Below, one piece after another: positions 44,921 to 52,787 of a stretch of 64,000 nt of DNA. The notes under the pieces were generated by a model, which worked only from the letters and a program-made list of their open reading frames with translations, ran no database searches and was not told the DNA's origin. The DNA comes from SAR324 cluster bacterium (lineage in GTDB: Bacteria > SAR324 > XYD2-FULL-50-16 > HCM1): the NCBI GenBank assembly GCA_002995645.1, contig PUHO01000008.1, forward strand, positions 41,754 to 105,753. Reading direction: 5' to 3'. A program made the translations under genes and the position numbers. The first letter of the stretch is position 1. Each line of letters begins with the position of its first letter.

Positions 44921-45733
44921 TTGGAAACGCAGAAGTTTTTAATTGAACTACAATATGAAGGAACAAACTATTGTGGTTGGCAACGGCAAAAAACGGGGAT
45001 TACCGTTCAAGAGGAGCTAGAAAACGCGTTAAAACAAATGTGTAACCAAAGAATCGTGGCGCACGGTTGTAGCCGAACAGATGCAAAGGTGCACGCAAAA
45101 GGGCAACTTGTTTTTTTCTCTCTTCCCCTTGTACTAGCGAATAGGTGGAATTTATATCGTTTAGTAACTAGCTTAAATCGCTTAACGCCAAAAGATATAG
45201 TGATTACAAAAATCACAAAAGTAGATTCTTCTTTTTCCTTTGCCGTTAATCGCGGTAAACGCTATTTGTATACAATACACAATAGCCCGGTTCCGCCGTT
45301 AGAAGAAAGAAACCGTAGTTGGTGGATTCCTAAACCGCTTCCAATAGATCGCTTGCAAGAATTAGCTTTGCATTTTATTGGGCAACATAACTTTGCTGCT
45401 TTTTGCCCAACACAAGGTCAAAAACAAAATCCAATTAAAACAATTAGCGTATGTAAGTGGCATGGTAGCTCTATTGTTCATGGTTATAAGCTTATATTGC
45501 AAATTGAAGGCGATTCGTTTTTACAATATATGATTCGCATTATTGTTGGTACTATGTACGATATGGTACAAGGCAAATTAGCTTGGAATCAAATCGAACA
45601 AGCGATTCTATCGCAAGATAGAAAACAAGTAGGGATTACCGCTCCCGGGGAAGGTCTTTTATTAGATCGTATCTTTATGCCTGAACCTATTGAAAAGGCG
45701 TTAGCACAGCCTTTTACTTCTGTTACAGATTAA
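44921..45733 (+). CDS. truA: tRNA pseudouridine(38-40) synthase TruA
   Basis: TruA isomerises uridines 38-40 in the anticodon stem-loop of tRNAs. The 270-aa product has LIELQYEGTNYCGWQRQ near the N-terminus, the catalytic Asp54 in SRTDAKVHAKGQ, and the late motif DSFLQYMIRIIVGTM. The start is TTG at 44921, needed for the conserved N-terminal strand; no ATG precedes it in frame. It follows trxA by 24 bases, and its 3' end overlaps the convergent 467-aa gene by 11 bases. Confidence 0.95.
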   Translation: METQKFLIELQYEGTNYCGWQRQKTGITVQEELENALKQMCNQRIVAHGCSRTDAKVHAKGQLVFFSLPLVLANRWNLYRLVTSLNRLTPKDIVITKITKVDSSFSFAVNRGKRYLYTIHNSPVPPLEERNRSWWIPKPLPIDRLQELALHFIGQHNFAAFCPTQGQKQNPIKTISVCKWHGSSIVHGYKLILQIEGDSFLQYMIRIIVGTMYDMVQGKLAWNQIEQAILSQDRKQVGITAPGEGLLLDRIFMPEPIEKALAQPFTSVTD

Positions 45734-47126
45734 GTATTTTTTGTTTTTTTGCTTTGTTTTGTAATTCTTTATATACAGTGGCTATATCTTCTTTATGTAT
45801 ATGCTTAAAAGGTGTTGGTAAAGAAGCTATGATTTGTTTTGTATACGCTGGCAAAAGGGCAATTTTCTTGGGATCAGAAATAGAAAGTAATTGTTTATTC
45901 AAAAGATCATTTACTTGATTCAAAGTTAAATTGGGAAATTGTTCAGAAACAAGTTTATTATATTTTTGTAGGTCTGTAAGGGGGTTTGTTGGTTTGTTTG
46001 TTAATAACCAATAGCGTATGGCAAAAAAGGATATAACTGACAATGTGATTAATGCTATAGACGTTGTAGAGATAATGGTGCCAATGGCAAGACCGCTTAA
46101 AGATAAAAGCAATAAAGCAACGCATATTGCCACGATTTTTAAACTTAAGATTTGCTTTTCAAATCGATTGTTACGAAAAACGTATTCTTTAGAAAGATGA
46201 AAATATTCCAAGCCTTTAGTGAAATTATTGGATAAAAAAACTAGATCTTCCGCACTAATAGAACTAGATAGCGAGGCTTTGTGTTCTGTGTGTTTTGCTT
46301 GTAATCTTCGATTCCAAAGGTAATTTAAATTATTAAAAAGTAAAGCAGTTAAACGTGATACTGCTTTTTTTGTGTGATCTTTTATTTTTAAATTACTTGC
46401 TAGCGTTTTGTTTCGTAGGTAATCAATAATACTAGAAGCTAGTTTTTTACGTGATCCTGTATTCCCTTTATATTTAATATCTGTTTCTGCAATAGATTGA
46501 AAAAAATTAATTGCTTGCTCTGTGTCTGCTGCTTCGGCATGTATCCAAATAGCTTCGCTTATAAGATACTCGGGCATAGTTGTTTTTTGTTGACTTAAAA
46601 ACAAATACTCCATAGTTTTTGCATTGGGAGAAACGTAGTTTTGTGGGGACGTATAGTGTAGCCGTAAGATCATATGTTTTAAGTGTAAAAACATAGTTTC
46701 TTCATAGCGTCTTAAAAAAGCTAATAATGTAATAATAAATTTATGATGTGCTTTTTTACGTAAAAGAAACTCTATGGCACTTAAAAAGCAAAAAGTCTGA
46801 TGAGAAACGGGATGTTCTTGACTCAATAAACGGGCAAAATTTTCGGCAAAACTATTGCTATTGCTAGTTTTTGCTAGTTTTTGTATTTCTTGGATAAAGG
46901 TGGTTAGTTTTTCTGCTTCCGTTTGTGACTTGTGATGAGGCGAATCTTCTTGCTCTGTTTCAATAGACACCATTTCTTGCTTGTCTTCAAAAGCAGAGGC
47001 CTCGTTGGAATCAGTTTGTACGTCACTATTGTCTTGTATTTCTATTGCCGAATTTAGACTCGTATCCATAAACGTATTGGTAAGCACAAAATAAAAATTG
47101 TCAGTTTTTACTATATGTACTTGCAA
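45723..47126 (-). CDS. Unknown membrane protein with acidic N-terminus
   Basis: A 467-aa protein (or 448 aa if the ATG at 47069 is used, which removes an odd hydrophobic start). An acidic, Ser/Gln-rich N-terminus (to about 70) is followed by a helical domain (about 75-325) with pattern suggestive of TPR-like hairpins, two adjacent membrane segments (about 329-350 and 353-375), and a basic C-terminal domain with KYNKLVSEQFPNLTLNQVNDL. I do not recognise the family. It converges with truA and is divergent from another unknown gene at 47253. Confidence 0.65.
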   Translation of the reverse strand: MQVHIVKTDNFYFVLTNTFMDTSLNSAIEIQDNSDVQTDSNEASAFEDKQEMVSIETEQEDSPHHKSQTEAEKLTTFIQEIQKLAKTSNSNSFAENFARLLSQEHPVSHQTFCFLSAIEFLLRKKAHHKFIITLLAFLRRYEETMFLHLKHMILRLHYTSPQNYVSPNAKTMEYLFLSQQKTTMPEYLISEAIWIHAEAADTEQAINFFQSIAETDIKYKGNTGSRKKLASSIIDYLRNKTLASNLKIKDHTKKAVSRLTALLFNNLNYLWNRRLQAKHTEHKASLSSSISAEDLVFLSNNFTKGLEYFHLSKEYVFRNNRFEKQILSLKIVAICVALLLLSLSGLAIGTIISTTSIALITLSVISFFAIRYWLLTNKPTNPLTDLQKYNKLVSEQFPNLTLNQVNDLLNKQLLSISDPKKIALLPAYTKQIIASLPTPFKHIHKEDIATVYKELQNKAKKQKILNL

Positions 47127-47252
47127 TAGCCGTGCAACTTTAGTAAAGCAGGCAGAAATAATTTAGTTTTTTGTTAATAAGACGTAAATTGACTATATAG
47201 CGGTAAGCATGGTATATTAAACAAATATTAAACCCTTTATTCTTGTCCTGTT

Positions 47253-48452
47253 ATGGTAGCGTCAAATAGTGGAAAAAGCTTGTATGACTTAAGTGTGTTC
47301 GTACAAACTAGCTTCCAAGATCTAGCAAACTTATTGCCTCTAGATTCCACATTTCTTGGTCCTATTGCCTATCCGAAAGCTTCGCGAAGTGCTATGAAAG
47401 AAATGGCAGCTATATCAGTGATTCCTTTTTATCATGATATCCTTTCTTTTATTACAAAAAATTCGCTTCCTCAAAAGCGAAACGAAGTGCAAACGTTAGC
47501 CGATAAATATCCGTTTCATCCGGATTTGCAAACGCTTTCCGCTGTTTATACTTACTATGACACCTTGCAAAGCGGTCTTGGTGAAGGTAGATTAGAAGTT
47601 TTTAAGAAATGCTTAATAACTATAGTTAAAGCTATGCATAACGGTTTGTTTAACTTTTATTCTATTTATTGGCTACTAGAAATTTATATATCTTACCTTG
47701 ATCAAGTTAGCGATAGAATTGATAAGTTTATTTTGCAAATTAGAGAGTGGGACTATGGTAATACAAGCGAATATAGCACTGATGCTATACGATTTCAATC
47801 TAAAGTTAAAGTGTTGTATAATGTAAAAATTAGGAAAAAACGACTTAAAAGTCTAGAAAGATTATTACACAATGATTTATATGCCATGAATTCTATTTCA
47901 ATAGAAGAAATGCAAACAGCGGCGCGTATGACGAAAGAAAATCAAGCAAGACAACATATCCCCCCTTTTAAGCGCTTAGCCGGTCGTGTTATGTCTTTGT
48001 ATGTGCAATATTTAGTAATCCTTAGCGAGATTCCTATTAGTTCCGAGTTGGTTAATCATCGCCTAGAGCACTTCCCTGCTATTTCTAGAGATCTAGTTTT
48101 GCAACAGCGTTTTTTACACAGTAGTTTAGAAACGATGAAACTCCACTTAGATATGAGTCCCCCAGCTGAACTTTTACCTAAGCTAGACGAGATTCTAGAG
48201 TATCATACAGAAACAATGAGAAAGTTTTTGTTAAAAGGCGTAATCACAAAAATGTACGAAGCCGATCCGTATATACGAATCCCTTCTTTGATTAGAGATT
48301 ACTATAGCATTGTACCCTTTACGCATAAAAAACGATATATACAAAAAGCAAGGCAATGTTTAAGCTATTTAATGGGTTTGCATATACACATAGAAGCCAT
48401 TTATACAAGAGTATTAACGTTACTACAGTTTTTTCAAGAAGTAGATCGCTAA
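47253..48452 (+). CDS. Unknown 399-aa helical protein
   Basis: A 399-aa, largely alpha-helical, predicted soluble protein with no signal peptide. Distinct stretches are IPPFKRLAGRVMSLYVQYLV in the middle, DMSPPAELLPKLDEILEYHT and IRDYYSIVPFTHKKRYIQKA near the end. No recognisable catalytic motif. It ends 4 bases before the convergent histidine kinase gene and is divergent from the unknown membrane protein at 45723; the pairing of two unknown helical genes may mean shared function, but nothing in the sequence proves it. Confidence 0.65.
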   Translation: MVASNSGKSLYDLSVFVQTSFQDLANLLPLDSTFLGPIAYPKASRSAMKEMAAISVIPFYHDILSFITKNSLPQKRNEVQTLADKYPFHPDLQTLSAVYTYYDTLQSGLGEGRLEVFKKCLITIVKAMHNGLFNFYSIYWLLEIYISYLDQVSDRIDKFILQIREWDYGNTSEYSTDAIRFQSKVKVLYNVKIRKKRLKSLERLLHNDLYAMNSISIEEMQTAARMTKENQARQHIPPFKRLAGRVMSLYVQYLVILSEIPISSELVNHRLEHFPAISRDLVLQQRFLHSSLETMKLHLDMSPPAELLPKLDEILEYHTETMRKFLLKGVITKMYEADPYIRIPSLIRDYYSIVPFTHKKRYIQKARQCLSYLMGLHIHIEAIYTRVLTLLQFFQEVDR

Positions 48453-48456
48453 CGCA

Positions 48457-49695
48457 TTAATGGTTAGTTGTAATTGGAAATAGTAAAGTAATACAAGTTC
48501 CTTTTTCTTCTTCTGATTCAACTAAAATCGTTCCTTGCAGGCTTTGAACCGTTTTGTGGACAATAGAAAGCCCAAGCCCTGTGCCTTGTTCTCTTGTCGT
48601 AAAAAACGGATCAAAAAGCTTTTCTCTAACTTCATCAGTCATACCGTAGCCGGTATCTTCAAACGAAAGACGAACACTAGTAAAAGGCGCGCACGGCTTG
48701 TTGTGCGTTGTATTAGTAAACCGCTCTAGGATTAACGGATCCGTTTCTTTTTGTACTGTTGTACGTAAAGATAAAGTCCCGCCGTTTGGCATAGCTTGGC
48801 AAGCGTTAACACATAAATTGTGAAAAGCTTGTTTTAAGAGCTCTTGATTTCCTTTAATGAAAATAATTTTATCTAGAAAATCAGTTTCTAGCGCGACTCC
48901 TTGTTGATCTACAAAAAAATGAATAAATTCAACAAAAGAAAGCATTAAATCGGTTATGTTAATAATATCGACAGAAACTGGCTTAGGACGGCTATATTCT
49001 AGTAGATTTGAAATAATATGATTCATGCTATCCGTTGCGTTTTGAATATGTTGCAAATATTCAAAATGTTCAGAATCGTCAGGGACGTCTTGCATCATCA
49101 TAGAAAGCAAAAGCTTAATACTACCTAGCGGATTGCGGATTTCATGGGCTACTTGCATAGCAATTTGCCCCATAGCGATTAATCTATTTTTTCGCGATGC
49201 TTCTTGTTCTAGTTTTTTAATATTAGTTAAATCTCTAATATTAATAATTAAACCTTGCGGTTCTTGTTCTTCACTCGTCATTAGCGTAACAGATAAAGAT
49301 AAAATCTTTTCTGTGTTATGCGTTATAATTTTATGTTCTTGCGGTTTTTGTAAAGAAATCGTTTCTAATTTCTTTGTTGAAATAGGATCTGGTAAAATAG
49401 GAAGATCTAAGAAGGTATTTAAATGCATTCCCTCACTATCTTCAAAAGATTTATCAAATAAATTTTGGGCAGTTCGATTAAACATTTTAATAGTTCCTTG
49501 TAAATCCGTAACAAGGAGTCCGTCTGAAAGGCTTTGTAAAATATTTTCTCTTTCTTCCGTTAAAGCTACAATTTCAGCGCTTAATTTTTGCTGGTGTTTT
49601 GTTAGTTTTGTTAGCATATCGTATAATTTAGTATATACGGTAGACTGTTGCAACGCTTCTTGTAGGTTTAATTCTGTAATTTGTTTATCATCCAT
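48457..49695 (-). CDS. Soluble PAS-domain sensor histidine kinase (AtoS/FlrB/NtrB-like)
   Basis: A 412-aa kinase with no membrane segment. Order: N-terminal coiled coil (about 20-50), PAS domain (about 50-165; SLSDGLLVTDLQGTIKMFNR), HisKA with phospho-acceptor His184 (VAHEIRNPLGSIKLL), and HATPase with N box NLCVNACQAMPNGG, G1 DTGYGMTD and G2 GTGLGLSIV. This matches the group that includes NtrB, AtoS and the flagellar kinase FlrB, whose partners are sigma-54 activators. No response regulator is adjacent. A sigma-54-type site lies at 51097 before flagellar genes, so a flagellar role is likely but inferred. Confidence 0.88.
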   Translation of the reverse strand: MDDKQITELNLQEALQQSTVYTKLYDMLTKLTKHQQKLSAEIVALTEERENILQSLSDGLLVTDLQGTIKMFNRTAQNLFDKSFEDSEGMHLNTFLDLPILPDPISTKKLETISLQKPQEHKIITHNTEKILSLSVTLMTSEEQEPQGLIINIRDLTNIKKLEQEASRKNRLIAMGQIAMQVAHEIRNPLGSIKLLLSMMMQDVPDDSEHFEYLQHIQNATDSMNHIISNLLEYSRPKPVSVDIINITDLMLSFVEFIHFFVDQQGVALETDFLDKIIFIKGNQELLKQAFHNLCVNACQAMPNGGTLSLRTTVQKETDPLILERFTNTTHNKPCAPFTSVRLSFEDTGYGMTDEVREKLFDPFFTTREQGTGLGLSIVHKTVQSLQGTILVESEEEKGTCITLLFPITTNH

Positions 49696-49745
49696 AAAAT
49701 TTTTTTAAGATATATTATTGTTTATGAAAATAGGCATAGCCTATA

Positions 49746-49774
49746 TTGAAAATAATTCAAATTTAATATATAAT
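49746..49774 (+). promoter_or_regulatory. Strong sigma-70-type promoter before the Grx-TrxR gene
   Basis: TTGAAA (49746-49751), an exact 17-base spacer and a perfect TATAAT (49769-49774). A transcript would start near 49781, about 33 bases before the ATG at 49814. This is one of the best sigma-70-like matches in the window. Confidence 0.65.
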
Positions 49775-49813
49775 CAAATTTTTATTCAAATAAACCTCTA
49801 TTAAATTTTTATT

Positions 49814-51013
49814 ATGAAAGAAGTATTAGTATATAGCAAGTATAATTGTCCTTTTTGTGATCGAGCTAAAGAGCTATTAAAATCAAAAGGAGTAGATTAT
49901 AAGGAAATTAATGTGGAAGACGTTCCGCAAGCAAGAGAAGAGATGCTAAAAAAATCGAACGGAGGTAAAACGTTCCCACAAATTTTTATAGGCGAAGAGC
50001 ATGTTGGCGGGTGTGATGATTTATATGCTATTGAAAAAGAAGGAAAACTTAACACTAAGTTGGGAATAGAAGAGGCAGAATCAACAACAACGCATTATCC
50101 TCTTGTTATCTTAGGAGCCGGTCCAGCTGGCTACACTGCGGCAATATATGCGGCAAGAGCAAATTTGAATCCTGTTATTTTTACAGGTGAGCAAAAAGGC
50201 GGGCAGTTAACAACTACAACAGACGTGGAAAATTTTCCCGGCTTTGCAAAAGGTATAGGCGGGCAAGCTTTAATGGATGAAATGGAAGCCCAAGTAAAGA
50301 GATTTGGAACGCAAATTATTGTTGGCACAATTACGAGTGCGAATTTAAAACAAAGACCGTTTATTTTAGAGCAAGGTAATAAGAAAATTACGACTGATGC
50401 GTTAATTATAGCAACGGGAGCAACAGCAAAATACCTAGGTATAGCAAGTGAAGAAGCTTATAAAGGAAAAGGTGTTTCCGCTTGTGCTACTTGTGATGGG
50501 TTCTTTTATAAAGGACAAGACGTAGCCGTTATTGGCGGCGGTGATTCGGCAATGGAAGAAGCAAGCTATTTATCTTTAATTTGTAATAAAGTGTATTTAA
50601 TACATAGAAGGGAAGAATTTCGCGCAAGTAAAGCAATGCAAGATCGTGTGAATGCAAATCCTAAAATAGAAATTATAACAAGTCATACGCTAGATGAAGT
50701 GCTAGGAGATACAAAAGAAGTTAAACAACTTCGCTTACAATCAACAATAACAAAAGAAAAGAAAGAAATTGACGTAAGTGCTTTATTCCTTGCAGTTGGA
50801 CATACGCCAAATACGCAATTATTTAAAGACGTGTTAACTACAGATGAAGCAGGCTATCTTGTAACGCAAGAAAGAAGTACGGCAATGAACGTTCCCGGCG
50901 TATTTGCTTGCGGTGATGTGACAGATCCACATTATAGACAAGCTATTACAGCAGCAGGAAGCGGTTGCCAAGCAGCGATTGACGTAGAACGTTGGTTAGT
51001 AGAACAAGGTTAG
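49814..51013 (+). CDS. trxB: Glutaredoxin-thioredoxin reductase fusion
   Basis: A 399-aa fusion. Residues 1-82 are a glutaredoxin with dithiol CPFC (Cys12, Cys15), TFPQIFI and GGCDDL. Residues 96-399 are a low-molecular-weight thioredoxin reductase with FAD motif GAGPAG (101-106), NADPH motif GGGDSA (241-246), redox pair CATC (Cys224, Cys227) and the C-terminal GVFACGDVTDPHYRQA. Separate proteins are the rule in bacteria. The fused Grx may be reduced directly by the flavoprotein, replacing glutathione reduction, or serve as a built-in oxidoreductase. A free thioredoxin gene is at 44591. It has its own promoter at 49746. Confidence 0.93.
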   Translation: MKEVLVYSKYNCPFCDRAKELLKSKGVDYKEINVEDVPQAREEMLKKSNGGKTFPQIFIGEEHVGGCDDLYAIEKEGKLNTKLGIEEAESTTTHYPLVILGAGPAGYTAAIYAARANLNPVIFTGEQKGGQLTTTTDVENFPGFAKGIGGQALMDEMEAQVKRFGTQIIVGTITSANLKQRPFILEQGNKKITTDALIIATGATAKYLGIASEEAYKGKGVSACATCDGFFYKGQDVAVIGGGDSAMEEASYLSLICNKVYLIHRREEFRASKAMQDRVNANPKIEIITSHTLDEVLGDTKEVKQLRLQSTITKEKKEIDVSALFLAVGHTPNTQLFKDVLTTDEAGYLVTQERSTAMNVPGVFACGDVTDPHYRQAITAAGSGCQAAIDVERWLVEQG

Positions 51014-51096
51014 TTCCATTCGTTAGTAAAGCTAGTTTTGTTATCAAAATGGTTTTAATAAAAGGAATAGGTTTCTTTATTATAAAATAAAATTTG

Positions 51097-51113
51097 TTGG
51101 TATTATTTTTGCA
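51097..51113 (+). promoter_or_regulatory. Sigma-54-type (-24/-12) promoter before flgB
   Basis: TTGG (51097-51100) and TTGCA (51109-51113) place the invariant GG and GC doublets exactly 10 bases apart (51099-51100 and 51111-51112), as required for RpoN promoters. The -24 box is TTGGTAT rather than TTGGCAC. The expected start is near 51124, about 60 bases before flgB. Confidence 0.6.
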
Positions 51114-51186
51114 TAAAGTTTAAGGTTAATAGTAAAAAAATAACTGATTAGTAGTTATTTAATTAAAAAGTCTTTAAATTTTGTTT

Positions 51187-51606
51187 ATGACAATTAATAT
51201 ATTTGACGACCAATTTAAATTTATTAGTCAATCTTTAAATTTAAGAGCAAAAAGAAATACTATATTAGCAAGTAATATTGCCAATAGAGAAACGCCGGGT
51301 TATAGAGCGCAAGATTTAGTCTTTGAAAAAGAACTGAAACAAGCATTGCATTCGCAAGAAGAAGGTTCTTTAAGAAGGACTAACGAGCGCCATTATAGCG
51401 GAATCCCGCCTAAAGATTTAGAGCAGGTAAATGGAGATATAATTAAAACCTATAATGAAGATCCCGGTATGGACGGCAATACTGTCGATTTAGATAAAGA
51501 AATGACAAAATTAGCAGAAAACCAATTACTATATAAAGCTAATATCACAGCTTTAAACTGGAAGTTGCGTCTTCTTAAGCTTTCTATTCAAGAAGGAGGT
51601 AAATAA
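51187..51606 (+). CDS. flgB: Flagellar basal-body rod protein FlgB
   Basis: FlgB is the proximal rod protein of the flagellum. The product is 139 aa from the ATG at 51187 (a TTG at 51181 is also in frame). It has the rod N-terminal motif LRAKRNTILASNIANRETPG YRAQDL region and the C-terminal heptad helix NTVDLDKEMTKLAENQLLY that typify FlgB. flgC begins at the last base of its stop codon, downstream of a near-perfect aggaggt site. First gene after the sigma-54-type promoter. Confidence 0.95.
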   Translation: MTINIFDDQFKFISQSLNLRAKRNTILASNIANRETPGYRAQDLVFEKELKQALHSQEEGSLRRTNERHYSGIPPKDLEQVNGDIIKTYNEDPGMDGNTVDLDKEMTKLAENQLLYKANITALNWKLRLLKLSIQEGGK

Positions 51607-52052
51607 TGTCTTCCATGTTTGACGCCTTAAAAATTAGCTCGTCCGGATTATCCGCGCAAAGGCTACGTTTAAAATTAATTTCAAGTAACATAGCAAACGT
51701 AAATACGACAAGAACGCCTAACGGTGGACCTTATAGAAGAAAAGAAGCCGTTTTTGCCGCTATGCCGACACATGAAAGTTTTGAAGAAGCATTAAGAAAA
51801 ACGCATGAAGACGAAGGCGGGCGAGACGTTCGCGTTGTTGGCGTTGTTGAAGATCCAAGAGCTGGTAAAATGAAATATGATCCAAGTCATCCCGATGCCA
51901 ATGAAGAAGGTTATGTTGAACTTCCTAATGTAAGCATGGTGGAAGAAATGGCTAATTTAATGGTGGCACGTCGCTCTTTTGAAGCTAACGTTGCTGCTAT
52001 TAACGCAACAAAACAACTTATAACGCAATCTTTAGAGATTGGAAGATCTTAA
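51606..52052 (+). CDS. flgC: Flagellar basal-body rod protein FlgC
   Basis: A proximal rod component of 148 aa. N-terminal motif LKISSSGLSAQRLRLKLIS then SSNIANVNTTRTPNGGPYRR, and the C-terminal region YVELPNVSMVEEMANLMVA, are both diagnostic of FlgC. Overlaps flgB by one base, with aaggaggtaaataatg as a very strong ribosome site. It is followed 20 bases later by an unidentified small gene in place of the usual fliE. Confidence 0.96.
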   Translation: MSSMFDALKISSSGLSAQRLRLKLISSNIANVNTTRTPNGGPYRRKEAVFAAMPTHESFEEALRKTHEDEGGRDVRVVGVVEDPRAGKMKYDPSHPDANEEGYVELPNVSMVEEMANLMVARRSFEANVAAINATKQLITQSLEIGRS

Positions 52053-52072
52053 ACTAATAGATAACTAAAGAG

Positions 52073-52387
52073 ATGGAAAAGATTTTAAAACTTACGAACA
52101 ATCGTTTTGAACCAAAGAAAAAATCGGTGCGAAAGAACATAAGTAGTAATGGCGCTAATAATCAATTTCAAAAGCAATTAGAATCGCTCGATACGGAAAT
52201 AGAAGCGAGTCTAGGGCAAGAAGCGAATACAACGCTAGGAGCAAAGCAAAAAATACAAAGTATGAATAAATATTTGCATAATCTTGGCAACATGATGGAA
52301 AAAATTTCTGATCAAAATGAAAAAAATTCCAACACAGCTGTAAAGCAAGCGTTGACGCAATATCAAAATAGTAAAAAAGAAGCATAA
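52073..52387 (+). CDS. Unknown small protein within the flagellar rod operon
   Basis: A 104-aa hydrophilic, Lys/Asn/Gln-rich protein, predicted largely helical with no signal peptide. Its middle QKQLESLDTEIEASLGQEAN and the C-terminal KSKEA-like tail do not match a flagellar family I know. It sits between flgC (20 bases) and fliE (39 bases) in the same orientation, so it is probably a rod or export-related accessory. No good ribosome site beyond aaagagatgg. A chaperone role is only a guess. Confidence 0.6.
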   Translation: MEKILKLTNNRFEPKKKSVRKNISSNGANNQFQKQLESLDTEIEASLGQEANTTLGAKQKIQSMNKYLHNLGNMMEKISDQNEKNSNTAVKQALTQYQNSKKEA

Positions 52388-52426
52388 CAATATAGTTGCG
52401 TAAAGAACAACATAACAAGGAACAAT

Positions 52427-52726
52427 ATGGGCTTAATTAAGACTTTACCTCCTATGCAGATAAAAGAGGTTTTTCCAGTACAAACAGAGAAACCGAAACA
52501 AGAAGGGCAAAAAGTAAAACAATCGTTTAGTAGCATGCTAAGCGAGGTTAATTCGCAACAAAATGAAGCGAATAAAAAGGTTGAAAACATGTTAACCGGA
52601 GAAAATAAAAATATCCCGGCAACGATGATTAGCATGCAAAAAGCAGAAGTTTCTATGCGTATGTTGTTAGTAACGCAACAAAAAGTGATAAGTGCATATA
52701 AAGAAGTGATGCATATGCAAATTTAG
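52427..52726 (+). CDS. fliE: Flagellar hook-basal body protein FliE
   Basis: FliE joins the MS ring to the rod. The 99-aa protein has the SFSSMLSEVNSQQNEANKKV segment and the C-terminal MISMQKAEVSMRMLLVTQQK then VISAYKEVMHMQI, which match the FliE signature. Size agrees with the family (about 100-110 aa). An aaggaaca site precedes the ATG. fliF follows after 61 bases. Confidence 0.92.
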   Translation: MGLIKTLPPMQIKEVFPVQTEKPKQEGQKVKQSFSSMLSEVNSQQNEANKKVENMLTGENKNIPATMISMQKAEVSMRMLLVTQQKVISAYKEVMHMQI

Positions 52727-52787
52727 GCATGCCTTAAGCTTTACGTAATATTTATAAATAAAAAATCTATCTTTATAAGAAGAAACA

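Noticed and set aside
49133..49708. A 191-aa plus-strand frame opposite the histidine kinase gene
   Set aside because: It is antisense to conserved HisKA/PAS coding sequence, Cys/Ser/Phe-rich, and lacks a ribosome site.
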